A DNA stretch of 64,000 nucleotides from Novosphingobium sp. (lineage in GTDB: Bacteria; Pseudomonadota; Alphaproteobacteria; Sphingomonadales; Sphingomonadaceae): positions 62,001-126,000 of the forward strand of contig NZ_JAHEBV010000005.1 in assembly GCF_024642085.1 (NCBI RefSeq), given 5' to 3'. Below, in pieces: positions 1 through 9,738 of the stretch. The notes under the pieces were generated by a model. That model was not told where the DNA came from and searched no databases. It was given only the letters and a program-made list of their open reading frames with translations. Positions within the stretch are counted from its first letter, which is position 1; the number at the start of each line of letters is the position of its first letter. A program made the translations under genes and the position numbers.

Positions 1-106
1 GGTTTTCGAACCTGTCGGTGCGGCGCCGACCGATCCTGCCGCCATGGCGCACAGCCATGCCCGCATAGTACTAGACGGATTGCTCGTTCGAAAGGAGCCG
101 GCCTGA
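1..106 (+). CDS. C-terminal end of an upstream gene (possibly TetR-family regulator)
   Basis: A reading frame is open from the window edge (frame starting at base 2) and ends with TGA at 104-106, leaving about 34 residues. The terminal A of the stop is the first base of the ATG of the HlyD-like gene, so the two are probably coupled. The fragment has no diagnostic motif. In the comparable E. coli ybh export locus a TetR-type repressor (CecR) precedes the adaptor gene, so a regulator is a plausible guess from context only. Confidence 0.45.
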   Translation, partial: VFEPVGAAPTDPAAMAHSHARIVLDGLLVRKEPA

Positions 107-1080
107 TGCCAGCATTGCCCAAACCGTTGATTGGCGTCGTAGTCCTGTCCGCGATCGGGGCTGCAATCTGGTATACTGCGAGGCCAACCCCACAGGCGAA
201 TTGGCTGGGCTATGTCGAGGCTGAGACGCTGTACGTTGCAGCGCCGGTTTCCGGACGTCTGGCCAGCCGCGCGGTTGATCGCGGGGCGATCGTGTCAGCA
301 GGTGCGCCGCTGTTTTCGCTCGACCCGGAAAGCACAGACGCTGATACCGCGCGAGTTGCCGCCCAGGTCGCGGCTGCGCAGGCCCAGGTGGGCGATCTGG
401 CCCAGTCCCGTCAGCGCGCGCCCGAGATCGCTATCTCGCGTGCAGCAGAAGCGCAGGCGGCGGCGCAACTCACCAAGGCGCAGAATGATTTCGTGCGCAT
501 TTCCGCGCTGGCATCCCGCGGGTTCGCCAGCCGCGCCCAGCTTGACGCGGCCCGTGCCGCCCGTGACGCTGCCGCGGCTGCGCGGGCACAGACCCGCGCG
601 CAAATCGCGTCGGGTGAACTTAGCGCTGGACGAGGCAAGCAGATCGCCGCCGCGCAAGCCGGGGTTTCCGAAGCTGAAGCAGCTTTACGTGGTCAGCGTC
701 AGCGCCGGCGTGAAATCGCGCCTGTCGCCCCGGCCGACGGCGTGGTCGAGCAAACGTATTACAGCCCCGGTGAGTGGGTCCCGGCCAATGCACCGGTTGT
801 GTCGGTTCTGCCTGATCAAAAGCGCAAGCTGCGCTTTTACGTTCCTCAAGACCGGATCGCGGCGCTGCGCCCGGGCAAGGCCATCCGCTTTGCCTGCGAT
901 GGCTGCGGCGGATCGCGCGAGGCGCGGATCAGCTATATCTCGCCTCGTGCCGAGTTTACGCCGCCCGTCATCTACAGCGAACACGCGCGGGCCAAGCTTG
1001 TCTTCCTGGTTGAAGCACTGCTGCCCGCCCAAGGTCCTGCGCTGCCACCGGGTTTGCCGGTTGAGGTGATTCCGCTGTGA
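106..1080 (+). CDS. HlyD/EmrA-family periplasmic adaptor of an ABC exporter
   Basis: A 324-residue membrane-fusion protein. An N-terminal membrane anchor (about residues 7-25) is followed by a biotinyl-lipoyl-like half motif (VAAPVSGRL), a long Ala/Gln/Arg-rich coiled-coil hairpin (about 85-205), the second lipoyl half (PVAPADGVVEQTYYSPGEWV) and a beta-barrel region. Such proteins bridge an inner-membrane ABC transporter to the outer membrane. The start ATG overlaps the upstream stop, and its own stop overlaps the GTG of the ATPase gene, so the three export genes form an operon. It resembles YbhG of E. coli; the substrate is unknown. Confidence 0.9.
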   Translation: MPALPKPLIGVVVLSAIGAAIWYTARPTPQANWLGYVEAETLYVAAPVSGRLASRAVDRGAIVSAGAPLFSLDPESTDADTARVAAQVAAAQAQVGDLAQSRQRAPEIAISRAAEAQAAAQLTKAQNDFVRISALASRGFASRAQLDAARAARDAAAAARAQTRAQIASGELSAGRGKQIAAAQAGVSEAEAALRGQRQRRREIAPVAPADGVVEQTYYSPGEWVPANAPVVSVLPDQKRKLRFYVPQDRIAALRPGKAIRFACDGCGGSREARISYISPRAEFTPPVIYSEHARAKLVFLVEALLPAQGPALPPGLPVEVIPL

Positions 1081-2009
1081 GGCAGGAGCCGGCCATTGCC
1101 GTACGGGGCCTGACCAAGCGGTTCGGCGCGCGCACTGTGGTCGATCACATCGACCTGACGGTTGAACCGGGCCGTATCTGCGGTTTTCTGGGCCCCAATG
1201 GGTCAGGAAAGACGACGACCCTCCGGATGATCTGCGGATTGCTTATCCCGGACGAGGGGGAGGGCGAGGTGCTGGGCCTTGACCTCAAGGCCAAACGCCG
1301 CGCGATCAAGCAGCAGATCGGCTACATGACGCAGAAGTTCGGTCTTTTCTCCGACCTGTCGATTGCCGAGAATCTTGAGTTTATCGCCCGTGTTTACGGT
1401 CTTGATAATCGCAAGACCCGCGTTGCCTTGGCGCTGGAACGGCTGGGCCTGGCCAGCCGCGCGGAACAGCTGGCCGGCAAGCTTTCGGGTGGGTGGAAAC
1501 AGCGCCTTGCGCTGGCCGCCGCCGTGCTCCACGAACCCAAGATATTGCTGCTTGATGAGCCTACCGCCGGGGTCGATCCGCAGGCCCGGCGCGAGTTCTG
1601 GGACCAGATTCACGCGCTAGCCCGCGAAGGCATGACCGTGCTGGTTTCAACCCACTATATGGACGAGGCCGAGCGCTGTCACGAAATTGCTTACATTGCT
1701 TATGGCGTCATGCTGGCGCGCGGCACCACGGATGAGGTGATTGCCGCTTCGGGTCTTCACGCGCTGGAAGGCGAAGGGCACGGGGCGGACCGTCTCGCAA
1801 CCGAGATCGAGGGCCAGCCCGGCGTGGCGATGGCGGCCGCATTCGGTACATCGCTGCATGTCTGCGGAACCGATCCGGAGGCACTGCGGCGTGCAGTGGA
1901 ACCGTGGGCTGACCGTGTCAGGTGGAGCCAGGTCTCGCCCACGCTGGAGGACGTATTCATCAACCTGATGCGGACCGCTACGGACAACTCGGTGCTGGAG
2001 CAGGCCTGA
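1077..2009 (+). CDS. ABC exporter ATP-binding protein (YbhF/CcmA-like)
   Basis: A 310-residue ATPase starting at GTG, overlapping the adaptor gene by 4 bases. It has Walker A GPNGSGKTT (39-47), the signature LSGGWKQRL (about 136-144), Walker B ILLLDEP (156-162) and a switch His in VSTHYMDEAE. The variant LSGGWKQRL is typical of drug or lipid exporters of the ABC-2 class. About 100 residues follow the core domain and may dock on the permease. It presumably powers the permease encoded next, whose ATG shares the last base of this gene's stop. Confidence 0.93.
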   Translation: MRQEPAIAVRGLTKRFGARTVVDHIDLTVEPGRICGFLGPNGSGKTTTLRMICGLLIPDEGEGEVLGLDLKAKRRAIKQQIGYMTQKFGLFSDLSIAENLEFIARVYGLDNRKTRVALALERLGLASRAEQLAGKLSGGWKQRLALAAAVLHEPKILLLDEPTAGVDPQARREFWDQIHALAREGMTVLVSTHYMDEAERCHEIAYIAYGVMLARGTTDEVIAASGLHALEGEGHGADRLATEIEGQPGVAMAAAFGTSLHVCGTDPEALRRAVEPWADRVRWSQVSPTLEDVFINLMRTATDNSVLEQA

Positions 2010-3130
2010 TGTGGGAGCGGATCGGCGCGATGGTGTTCAAGGAAGTGCGCCAGATGGCGCGCGATCCGGGCATGTTCGTGATGATGTTCATGTTCCCCAT
2101 CCTGCAGCTGGCGATCTTCGGTTTCGCGATCAACAACGATCCGCGCCACTTGCCTATCGCAATCGAAAGCAGCGACAATTCTGCGTATTCGCGCGCCATC
2201 GTCAGCGCCCTTCGGGCGACCAGCTATTTCGATATCGAACAGGTCACTGGAAATTACGGCGAGGCAGAGAAGATGCTGTCTGAAGGCGAGGTCCAGTTTA
2301 TCCTGACCGTGCCGGCCGACTTCTCGCGCGATCTGGTGCGCGGTGATCGGCCGCAATTGCTTCTGACGGTGGATGCAACCGATCCGGCGTCAACCGGTCC
2401 TGCCGTTGCTGCGGTGACCGAAGCGGTCAACCAGGCCCTGGCGCGCGATCTGATTGGGACGCTGGCCGCGCGCCAGGTGCAGATGCCGCCAGTTGATCTG
2501 GTCTTGCACCGCAGCTTTAATCCAGAAGGGATCACCAGCCACAACACCGTGCCGGGATTGCTGGCGATCATCCTGTCGATGACCATGGTGGCGCTGACCG
2601 CCATGTCGGTGACACGTGAAACCGAGCAGGGCACGATGGAAAACCTGCTTGCAACCCCCTTGCGCCCGGTCGAGGTTATGATCGGCAAAATCGTGCCCTA
2701 TTTTGCTATGGGACTGGTGCAGGTGCTGGTCGTTTTGCTGGCCGCGGCGATCGTCTTCAGGGTGCCTTTTGTCGGATCGTTCGGCCTGCTGCTTGCCGTG
2801 ACGTTGCTGTTTACCCTGGTCAGTCTGGCACTGGGCTTCACCCTTTCGACCTTGGTTGATAGCCAGGTCATGTCGATGCAGCTGTCGATGCTGTACCTGA
2901 TGCCGTCGATTTTGCTGTCGGGCTTTGCCTTTCCGTTTCGCGGTATGCCGGTCTGGGCGCAGTGGCTTTCCGAATTGCTGCCGCCGACTCATTACATCCG
3001 GCTGGTCCGGGGCATTATGCTAAAAGGCTGGGATTCGCGGCTGGCTCTGCCGGAAGCGGGCATTCTTTTGATAATGCTGATTGCATTCGGGACAATCGCG
3101 GTGCGGCGCTATCGCGATACCGTGGCCTGA
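2009..3130 (+). CDS. ABC-2 type exporter permease
   Basis: A 373-residue inner-membrane protein counted from the ATG at 2009, which overlaps the ATPase stop by one base; the open frame runs further upstream but only through the ATPase gene. One membrane segment near the N-terminus (about 25-45) is followed by a periplasmic domain and five more segments in the C-terminal half, the fold of YbhS/YhhJ permeases. The motif TRETEQGTMENLLATPL is typical of this family. Only one permease gene is present, so a homodimer is likely, whereas ybh of E. coli has two. Its 3' end overlaps the converging M16 gene by 22 bases. Confidence 0.92.
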   Translation: MWERIGAMVFKEVRQMARDPGMFVMMFMFPILQLAIFGFAINNDPRHLPIAIESSDNSAYSRAIVSALRATSYFDIEQVTGNYGEAEKMLSEGEVQFILTVPADFSRDLVRGDRPQLLLTVDATDPASTGPAVAAVTEAVNQALARDLIGTLAARQVQMPPVDLVLHRSFNPEGITSHNTVPGLLAIILSMTMVALTAMSVTRETEQGTMENLLATPLRPVEVMIGKIVPYFAMGLVQVLVVLLAAAIVFRVPFVGSFGLLLAVTLLFTLVSLALGFTLSTLVDSQVMSMQLSMLYLMPSILLSGFAFPFRGMPVWAQWLSELLPPTHYIRLVRGIMLKGWDSRLALPEAGILLIMLIAFGTIAVRRYRDTVA

Positions 3131-5988
3131 GGCGGCGGTGCCTCCATGCTCTCTGGCAGGACTGAAATTTCGACGCCGGCCTGTACTGTCAGATAGCGCC
3201 TCGCCAAGGCAAGCAGATCCGCCGCAGTCACCGCGCTGAGACGCTCCTTGGCCTTGGCATAGCGTTCGATCCGGTCTGTCTCGGTTTGAGCGCGATCAAC
3301 ATAAGCCAGCCAGCCGCCATTGGTCTTGAGCAAGTTTTCAAAACCCTCCAGCATCGGTGCCCGCGCGCGCAACAGCACGTCAACCGTAACAGGCTTGTCG
3401 CTCAGTTCGGCGATCGTTTCCGTAATTGCAGCGCGGGTTGCAGCGATTTCGGCAACATCGACCGAAGCAGAAATCCCGAAGACGCCATAGTTACGCCAGG
3501 TGCGCGATGCCGTGCTGCTGGCGCTTGGCGAATAGGCTTTGCCCAGTTTTTCGCGCAGGGTGTCGGTCAATTCGATCTGGACGATCCGCTCCAGCAATTC
3601 GAGCTGAAGCATAACGAGCGGATCCTCGCCATCGCGGGTCGGCCAGGTGTACGTTACGAGCGCCTGGTCTTTCGGCCCGCTGTGGTGAAGGATGCGGACG
3701 GAACGGTTTGCCGTGAAGGTCCGCTCACGCTGCTCGGCATAAGGGCGAAAATCAGTCTCGCGCGTAGGCAAGGCGCCAAAAGTTGCGCCCACCGCTGCAA
3801 TCGCTGCAACGGGATCGAAATCACCGACCATGCCGATCTCGATCGCACCCTTTTGCAAGCGGTCGGTAATGGCGGCTTTCAGCTTCGCAAAGGTCAGACC
3901 CCGCCAGTCCTCAACCCTGCCCAGGCTGAATCGCGGGTCATTGTCTGAAAGGATCGCCCCGCCATCAGCCGCCAAGGCCGCACCCGGCGTGGCGCGTAGC
4001 GAAGCGAACATGTTGTTGATTGACTGCCGAAACTGGACTTCACCCTCCTTGCGATAGCCCGGATCGATGATTTGCGCAGCCAGAAGCTGCATTTGCAGTA
4101 GCAAGTCCTCACGGTTGGTGGTGGCTATCTGCGTAAAGGTTTCATCGGTAACGCCAAAACTGGTCGTCGCGGTCTTGCCAGCCAGCAGCGTATCGAGCTG
4201 GTCCTTGCTGTGCTTTCCAAGACCGCCCAAGGTGAGCACGCTGCCCAGCTTTGTGGCAAGCGGATCGTCTTTGGTCGCCAGAAAATTGCCCCCGTCGACC
4301 GACACCTGGATCCAGGTCCGGTCCTTCTGGAGATCGGTCGGCTTGAGGTTAAGCCGCACTCCGTTGGCATACCGCAGCTCGCGGATGCCAAGGACATGTT
4401 CGGTTTGGTCGCTGATCACCTGTCCAGCCGGGCCGAAATCAGTGTAGGCAAACACTCCGCCTTCAGCGTCCCTGGGTGCTGCAATTGCGCTGCGCATCGC
4501 CTGATCCCACGCTTGGCGCAGACCAGCCACGCCGCCAGCGGGCGCTATGCGTCCTTGAAAGCGCAGCAACGGCGCATCGAGCGCAACCAGTTCGCGTCTC
4601 AATGCTGCAAGAACCGCATCGGATGTAATTTGAGGAATGAAAGCTTCGAGACGGGCGAGCGAGCGGCGCGGAGTATCAGGCACGACATCGTCGAACACCA
4701 TGGCCAACACGGCGCCGGTCAATTGCCCGCTACTGCGCGTGTCCTGAGCGGCTGCAGCGTTGAGATTTGCCGCGCGGATCGATGCCACCTGTTCGGCAAT
4801 CTCGCCGGCGCTAAACCCGTATTTTAGAGCCCGGCGGTATTCCTCAGCCGCAGTTATTAGCCCGCGCCGCCATTTTCCGTCGACCGTATCAATAGCCAAG
4901 CTGGTGGTGCGGCCAGCTTTGAAAAGATCGCTGGTGCCCAATGCCGCGCTTCGAAACGGGGCATTGGCCTCGCGCGTCAGGCGCAGCAGGCGGCGATTGA
5001 CCACACCATAGCCAATCTGGCGCAGCAAGTTTTCACGTCGCTGGGCCGTACTGTCGGGCTCGTCTTTGAAGTGCCCGATCCGCAATGCCGAAATCCGTTC
5101 TGACAAGGCCGGATCGATATAAATGTCGCCTTTGGCGGCAAGCTCTGGTTCTACCGGCCCGGCCGAAGGCTGTGGCTCGGCTTTGACAGCTTCCCAACTT
5201 TGAAACCGCGACCGTAAAGCCGCTTCGACCGCATCAGCATCGAAATCGCCGATGACCGTCACTGTAGTCTGCGCCGGAACATACTCGCGTCGGTAAAACG
5301 CCCGCAAGGCGTCGGCTGTGGCGGCATTCAGCGTTTCTGCCGTTCCTATCGGCAGCCGCTGGGTAAAGCGCGCCTTTGGTGCCACAAACTCGGTCTGGTC
5401 GACATAGTTGCGCAAGGCATAACTGTTACGGTCGCGCTTCTCGGAGAGGATCACGCCGCGTTCGCGCGCAACCGCTTCGGGCGCGATTGTCAGCTCGCTG
5501 GCAGTTTCGCGCATCAGCATCAGCGCGGTGTCGAGCAAGGCCGGGTCAGCACGCGGCAGGTCGAGCATGTAAGTCGTGCGTTCGTAACTAGTCTGAGCAT
5601 TGGTATCAGCGCCAAAAGCCAGCCCGTCGCGTTCAAGCAGCTTGACCATTTCGCCCTCGGGCACGCGCGTAGAACCATTGAAGGCCATGTGCTCGACAAA
5701 ATGGGCAAAGCCGCGCTCTGTATCGCTTTCATCAAGTGATCCGGCCGCCACGTTCATGCGCACCACCGCGGTGCCTTTTGGCGTAGCGTTCTGCCTTATG
5801 ACATAGCGCATCCCGTTGCCGAGCAGGCCAAACCGATAGGCCTCATCCACCGGCACATCGCTGGTCTGGAATGGCCATGTCGGCTTGGGCCGCGTACCGG
5901 CACTGGCGACCTGCTCTGCCCGCGGAGCACAGGCGGCTAAGGCCAACGTGACGAGGGTAAAGGCGAACAGAACCTTGCGCGGCAGCAT
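3109..5988 (-). CDS. M16-family zinc metalloprotease, outer-membrane or periplasmic lipoprotein
   Basis: About 959 residues from the ATG at 5988. This start gives a clean lipoprotein signal (MLPRKVLFAF, then the lipobox LAAC), while the frame upstream of it is not signal-like. The inverted zinc motif HxxEH is H96-F-V-E99-H100 (HFVEHM), with the downstream Glu in the LSEKRD region. The second M16 half lacks HxxEH, as expected of pitrilysin-type proteins with one active and one inactive half. The length fits the two-domain, four-subdomain family. Substrates are probably periplasmic peptides. The gene stands alone on this strand, converging with the exporter operon. Confidence 0.93.
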   Translation of the reverse strand: MLPRKVLFAFTLVTLALAACAPRAEQVASAGTRPKPTWPFQTSDVPVDEAYRFGLLGNGMRYVIRQNATPKGTAVVRMNVAAGSLDESDTERGFAHFVEHMAFNGSTRVPEGEMVKLLERDGLAFGADTNAQTSYERTTYMLDLPRADPALLDTALMLMRETASELTIAPEAVARERGVILSEKRDRNSYALRNYVDQTEFVAPKARFTQRLPIGTAETLNAATADALRAFYRREYVPAQTTVTVIGDFDADAVEAALRSRFQSWEAVKAEPQPSAGPVEPELAAKGDIYIDPALSERISALRIGHFKDEPDSTAQRRENLLRQIGYGVVNRRLLRLTREANAPFRSAALGTSDLFKAGRTTSLAIDTVDGKWRRGLITAAEEYRRALKYGFSAGEIAEQVASIRAANLNAAAAQDTRSSGQLTGAVLAMVFDDVVPDTPRRSLARLEAFIPQITSDAVLAALRRELVALDAPLLRFQGRIAPAGGVAGLRQAWDQAMRSAIAAPRDAEGGVFAYTDFGPAGQVISDQTEHVLGIRELRYANGVRLNLKPTDLQKDRTWIQVSVDGGNFLATKDDPLATKLGSVLTLGGLGKHSKDQLDTLLAGKTATTSFGVTDETFTQIATTNREDLLLQMQLLAAQIIDPGYRKEGEVQFRQSINNMFASLRATPGAALAADGGAILSDNDPRFSLGRVEDWRGLTFAKLKAAITDRLQKGAIEIGMVGDFDPVAAIAAVGATFGALPTRETDFRPYAEQRERTFTANRSVRILHHSGPKDQALVTYTWPTRDGEDPLVMLQLELLERIVQIELTDTLREKLGKAYSPSASSTASRTWRNYGVFGISASVDVAEIAATRAAITETIAELSDKPVTVDVLLRARAPMLEGFENLLKTNGGWLAYVDRAQTETDRIERYAKAKERLSAVTAADLLALARRYLTVQAGVEISVLPESMEAPPPQATVSR

Positions 5989-6067
5989 GAAACCCAAATT
6001 CCCCCTCAATCCTGGCTGGGAATCGCGCGGTAAAGATAAACGTATTGCTTCAAGCCAATTGGCACGA

Positions 6068-7160
6068 TCATGGTTTGGCAAAAGTCGTATTCAAGCAGGC
6101 TGAAGAATCTTTCACCCAATCAACCTCAAAAGTTGCCGGAACTTGTTCTTTGACGGCTTGTTTGGCCAAAGTTCCTTGTTTGAAATAGGCCCATGCCATC
6201 GAATTGTCGAACTTGGGCAAGCGGGCGGTGTCCTTTGCGGCAATATCAGCAGGTAATTCCGTCTGAATTGTCCGGTTTGCCCGGATCATCCGAATCGTGC
6301 CGTCACGCCGTTCAAAACTGCGGCGGAAGGATTGGCCATAGATTACCGTATTGTAGGCCGTGTTGTAGGACCAATCGGAATCGGACGTTTCGTTCGGCAT
6401 GCGTAAGGTTGTGACCGTGCAGTTGAAATCGGGATTGATAAGGTAAGGCGCAGTTGCATCGGCATTTGCGCCGCGCTGGCGGCGTTGAGGAGGTGAAAAA
6501 CCTCCGCCGGGGAGAGACAATGACTTTCCGATACCATCTTCGTCCCAGTCGACTGGACCCGTTCCGGCTATATCCAGAATGCTGGCATTATGAGCCGTGT
6601 CAAAGCGCCAAGTGACCTTTTCGATCGCGTTCCACGATTGCGAGCCTTCGAGATTTTGTTTGAATGCATTTTGCAATTGATCATCGCTGACCGCGCTAAA
6701 CTGATAATATTCGATCAGTGCCTTCGGCCCTCGCGAGATTGTAACGCTATGTTTCTTTGCTGGCTGATCAAAACCTGCGCGGGCGTCAATTTCGAAAAGT
6801 TCAATGACATTCGGCTCGGACGCGGGAGACCAAGGCAAGTTCACCAACGCGCTGCCTGTGATCGAAAGCGGCAAAAGCCAGCGGTAAGGCATAACCGGTG
6901 TTTGGCCAGGGGCATATGAGGCAGGAAGCGTCCCGTCGTGCCAATAGGTCTTGCCATGATGATTGCCCATTCCGGTCAAGATGGATTTCCGAAACCTGGC
7001 GGCGAAAGAACACGGGGCCACGAACCTGTTCGGGTACTGCCATCAGATCGGGAAGCGTTGCCCAACTTGGAACCGGGGCCACAGCGATGTTTTCTTCCTG
7101 CGCCTGCACGCCAACCGGAACACCAACAAGTGATGCTACCATGAAGAACAGACGTTTCAT
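6068..7160 (-). pseudogene. DUF3857/transglutaminase-family gene with an internal deletion and frameshift
   Basis: Two fragments in different frames lie end to end. The 5' fragment starts at ATG 7160 with a signal peptide (MKRLFFMVASLVGVPVGVQA) and the beginning of a DUF3857-type domain (about 66 residues, to HLDRNGQ). Near 6955-6962 it switches frame into a sequence starting GKTYWHDGTLPASY, which resembles the part after the transglutaminase core in family members and runs to a stop at 6068. The bulk of DUF3857 and the catalytic core are missing, roughly 300 codons from my memory of the family. Base composition is visibly less GC-rich than the neighbours. I infer a non-functional remnant; the domain assignment is from recall of the family. 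Confidence 0.7.
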
Positions 7161-7238
7161 GAATACCCTAACTGATCAGGGTGCATCATGCGCAGATAAT
7201 TGGTTATCCGCAAGTCGCTGCAAGCAGTTGACCGCGTG

Positions 7239-8018
7239 TTACTTGCCCCGCAGTTTGCGGTGCGCGCCCAGATCCAGCACTTCACTTGGTCCGTCGTTTT
7301 CCAGCAGGCCAAGTCTGCGCGCCACTTCTTGATAGGCTTCTTCCTCACCGCCGAGATCGCGGCGAAAACGGTCCTTGTCCAGCTTTTCGCCGGTGGTCAT
7401 GTCCCACAGGCGGCACCCATCGGGGCTGATCTCGTCAGCCAGGATGATGCGACTGTAATCGCCGTCCCAGATCCGCCCGAACTCAAGCTTAAAATCGACC
7501 AGGCGGATGTTAATCGCCGCGAACATGCCGCAAAGGAAATCATTGATGCGGATCGCCATCGACGAGATGTCCTGCATCTCTTCGTTGCCGGCCCACCCAA
7601 AGCAAGCGATGTGTTCTTCCGCGATCATCGGATCGCCTAACGCATCATCCTTGTAGTAATATTCGATCAGCGTGTGAGGCAGAGGCTCGCCTTCGGGAAT
7701 CCCCAGGCGCTTTGAGATTGATCCGGCGGCTACGTTGCGAACCACGACCTCGATCGGAATGATCTCGACCTGGCGGATCAGTTGCTCGCGCATGTTGAGC
7801 CGCTTGATGAAGTGAGTCGGGATACCGATGTGATTAAGCCGCGTGAAAACATACTCGCTGATGCGATTATTGATCACGCCCTTGCCGTTGATCGTGCCCT
7901 TTTTCTGCGCGTTGAAGGCGGTGGCATCGTCCTTGAAGTATTGGATCAGGGTTCCCGGTTCGGGACCTTCGTACAGGATCTTGGCCTTGCCTTCGTAAAT
8001 CTGGCGGCGACGGGACAT
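7239..8018 (-). CDS. purC: Phosphoribosylaminoimidazole-succinocarboxamide synthase
   Basis: A 259-residue SAICAR synthase for de novo purine synthesis, joining CAIR and aspartate with ATP. The N-terminus [20 protein letters not shown], the [16 protein letters not shown] block and the substrate segment LVDFKLEFG are hallmarks of the family, and the length is normal. The ATG at 8018 has a good ribosome site (AAGGAAG) a few bases upstream; the open frame upstream of it does not resemble PurC. purF lies 4 kb away in the same window but is not in the same operon. Confidence 0.97.
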   Translation of the reverse strand: MSRRRQIYEGKAKILYEGPEPGTLIQYFKDDATAFNAQKKGTINGKGVINNRISEYVFTRLNHIGIPTHFIKRLNMREQLIRQVEIIPIEVVVRNVAAGSISKRLGIPEGEPLPHTLIEYYYKDDALGDPMIAEEHIACFGWAGNEEMQDISSMAIRINDFLCGMFAAINIRLVDFKLEFGRIWDGDYSRIILADEISPDGCRLWDMTTGEKLDKDRFRRDLGGEEEAYQEVARRLGLLENDGPSEVLDLGAHRKLRGK

Positions 8019-8204
8019 GGGTACTTCCTTGAACGTGAAACGGCAAACCCCGGCTTGGGCGGGTCGGTGAAAACGCGCGCGGCCGGGGCGGACAGGCGCG
8101 CCTTTACGCCAAAACACCCGCCAGCGCAATCAAGCCAGGCCAAGCAAAGGTCCGCTAGTCAGAACGGGTGGACTCGCGCGGTGTGCCGCGGCACTGTGCC
8201 GGCC

Positions 8205-9674
8205 ATGCGAAGGCTTGCCCTGTTCCTTACCGCGCTTGTCCTGGCGCAACCAGCCACCGCGCAAACGGTGACGCCATTGGCCGAGCAAGTCGAAACGATC
8301 CTGTCCCTGGCACCCGCCGGCACACGGTTTGGCGTGCTGGTAACGGACGATGCTGGGCGCGAGGTGCTGGCCATAAATCCAGACCAGCGCTTCATCCCGG
8401 CCTCCAACACAAAGCTGTTCACTACTGCAGCGGCGCTTGACGCGATGACTTCAGACCCCCTGAATGCCGAGGCAAAGGGGGCAACTACTCTGGCACTGGT
8501 GCCGGCCAGCGGCCTGCCTGATGTGGTCCTGATCGGAGGCGGCGCGGCTCTGTCTACGGCTGGTGATTGCATCAGGCGCTGCCTTGGCGGGCTTGTTTCC
8601 GGAATCGCGATGAAGGTGCGCAAAGTTGGGAACGTCATCGCCGACGACACCGCTTTTGCCGACCAGCGGTGGAGTCCGGGGATGAGTTGGAATAATATCG
8701 TGACTGATTCCGGAACCGCGGCATCGGCGCTAGTGATCGACGACAACGAACTGCCCCTGACCGTAGCTCCCGGCCAGGCGGGCCAGGCGGGGGTTATCGC
8801 TGTTTCGCCCTATTTCGAAGTCCAGAACCAAGTAGTGACCGTTGCGCAAGGTGAGACGAAACTGGCCTATGACCGAGCGGTGGGGAGCCGCAACCTGCGC
8901 GTTTTCGGCACGATTCGCACTGATGCCCTACCGTGGCGTGAACGGCTGGGGATCGACGATCCGGCAGATTATGCGGGATGGACGCTGCGCGAAGGCTTGG
9001 TTGCGCGGGGGGTAAAAGTCGCCGGCAAGATTATCGTCCGCCACCGTGCCTTGCGCGGCGCCGGCAGTGTTGCCGCGCAGCCTCAACAGCGCGTTCCAAA
9101 CTTCGCCCTGGCCGTGATGCCTGCGCCGCTGGACGAAGAGGTAGCGGCAATCAACAAGCCCAGCCAGAATCTCCACGCCGAAGTGTTGCTGCGCCGGCTG
9201 GGTCTGATCGCCGACGCCAAGAATCTAACAGGGCCGGCAACAGGCGAACCAGGTTCGCTGGAAAGCGGGCTTGCCGCCCTGCGCGCCACCTTGGCCAAGG
9301 CCGGGATTGCACGGACGGCATATGATTTTTCCGATGGATCGGGGATGTCGACCTATAACCGCATAAGTCCCCGTGCGGCGGTCGGCTTGCTGACCTGGGG
9401 CAAGGGGCAGCCCTGGGGTCAAACCTGGCGTTCCTCGTTTCCGATTGGCGGGGTTGATGGAACGTTGAAGCGCCGGTTTGCCGGTACGCCGCTGCAGGGA
9501 AAGGTTTGGGCCAAGACCGGCACGCTTAACGCGACAAACGCATTGTCCGGCTATGTGCAAGGTGCCAGCGGGCGCGAAATGGCCTTCTCGATCCTTGCCA
9601 ACGACGTTCCCGATGATGCCAGCGCGGTACCGATCATCGATGCGGTCCTGTTGGCTGTTGCGGCGGCCAACTAA
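8205..9674 (+). CDS. dacB: D-alanyl-D-alanine carboxypeptidase/endopeptidase (S13 family, PBP4-like)
   Basis: A 489-residue periplasmic penicillin-binding protein that trims or cleaves peptidoglycan cross-links. From the ATG at 8205 there is a signal peptide (MRRLALFLTALVLAQPATAQ). The active-site motifs are S67-N-T-K70, SDGSG (the SxN-like motif, replacing SxN) and K437-T-G, with the extended spacing between the first two that marks S13 enzymes. The open frame continues upstream through the purC promoter region but is not coding there. It is divergent from purC over a 186-base intergenic region. Confidence 0.95.
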   Translation: MRRLALFLTALVLAQPATAQTVTPLAEQVETILSLAPAGTRFGVLVTDDAGREVLAINPDQRFIPASNTKLFTTAAALDAMTSDPLNAEAKGATTLALVPASGLPDVVLIGGGAALSTAGDCIRRCLGGLVSGIAMKVRKVGNVIADDTAFADQRWSPGMSWNNIVTDSGTAASALVIDDNELPLTVAPGQAGQAGVIAVSPYFEVQNQVVTVAQGETKLAYDRAVGSRNLRVFGTIRTDALPWRERLGIDDPADYAGWTLREGLVARGVKVAGKIIVRHRALRGAGSVAAQPQQRVPNFALAVMPAPLDEEVAAINKPSQNLHAEVLLRRLGLIADAKNLTGPATGEPGSLESGLAALRATLAKAGIARTAYDFSDGSGMSTYNRISPRAAVGLLTWGKGQPWGQTWRSSFPIGGVDGTLKRRFAGTPLQGKVWAKTGTLNATNALSGYVQGASGREMAFSILANDVPDDASAVPIIDAVLLAVAAAN

Positions 9675-9738
9675 CCGGTTGGGGACGACCCGGTTAAGCC
9701 GATTGCCCGCTGCCCGTCCCCGGTTCATAAGCCCGGCC

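Noticed and set aside
7161..7238. Short inverted repeat ACCCT/AGGGT just upstream of the transglutaminase remnant
   Set aside because: Only 5-base arms; too short to call an operator or terminator.
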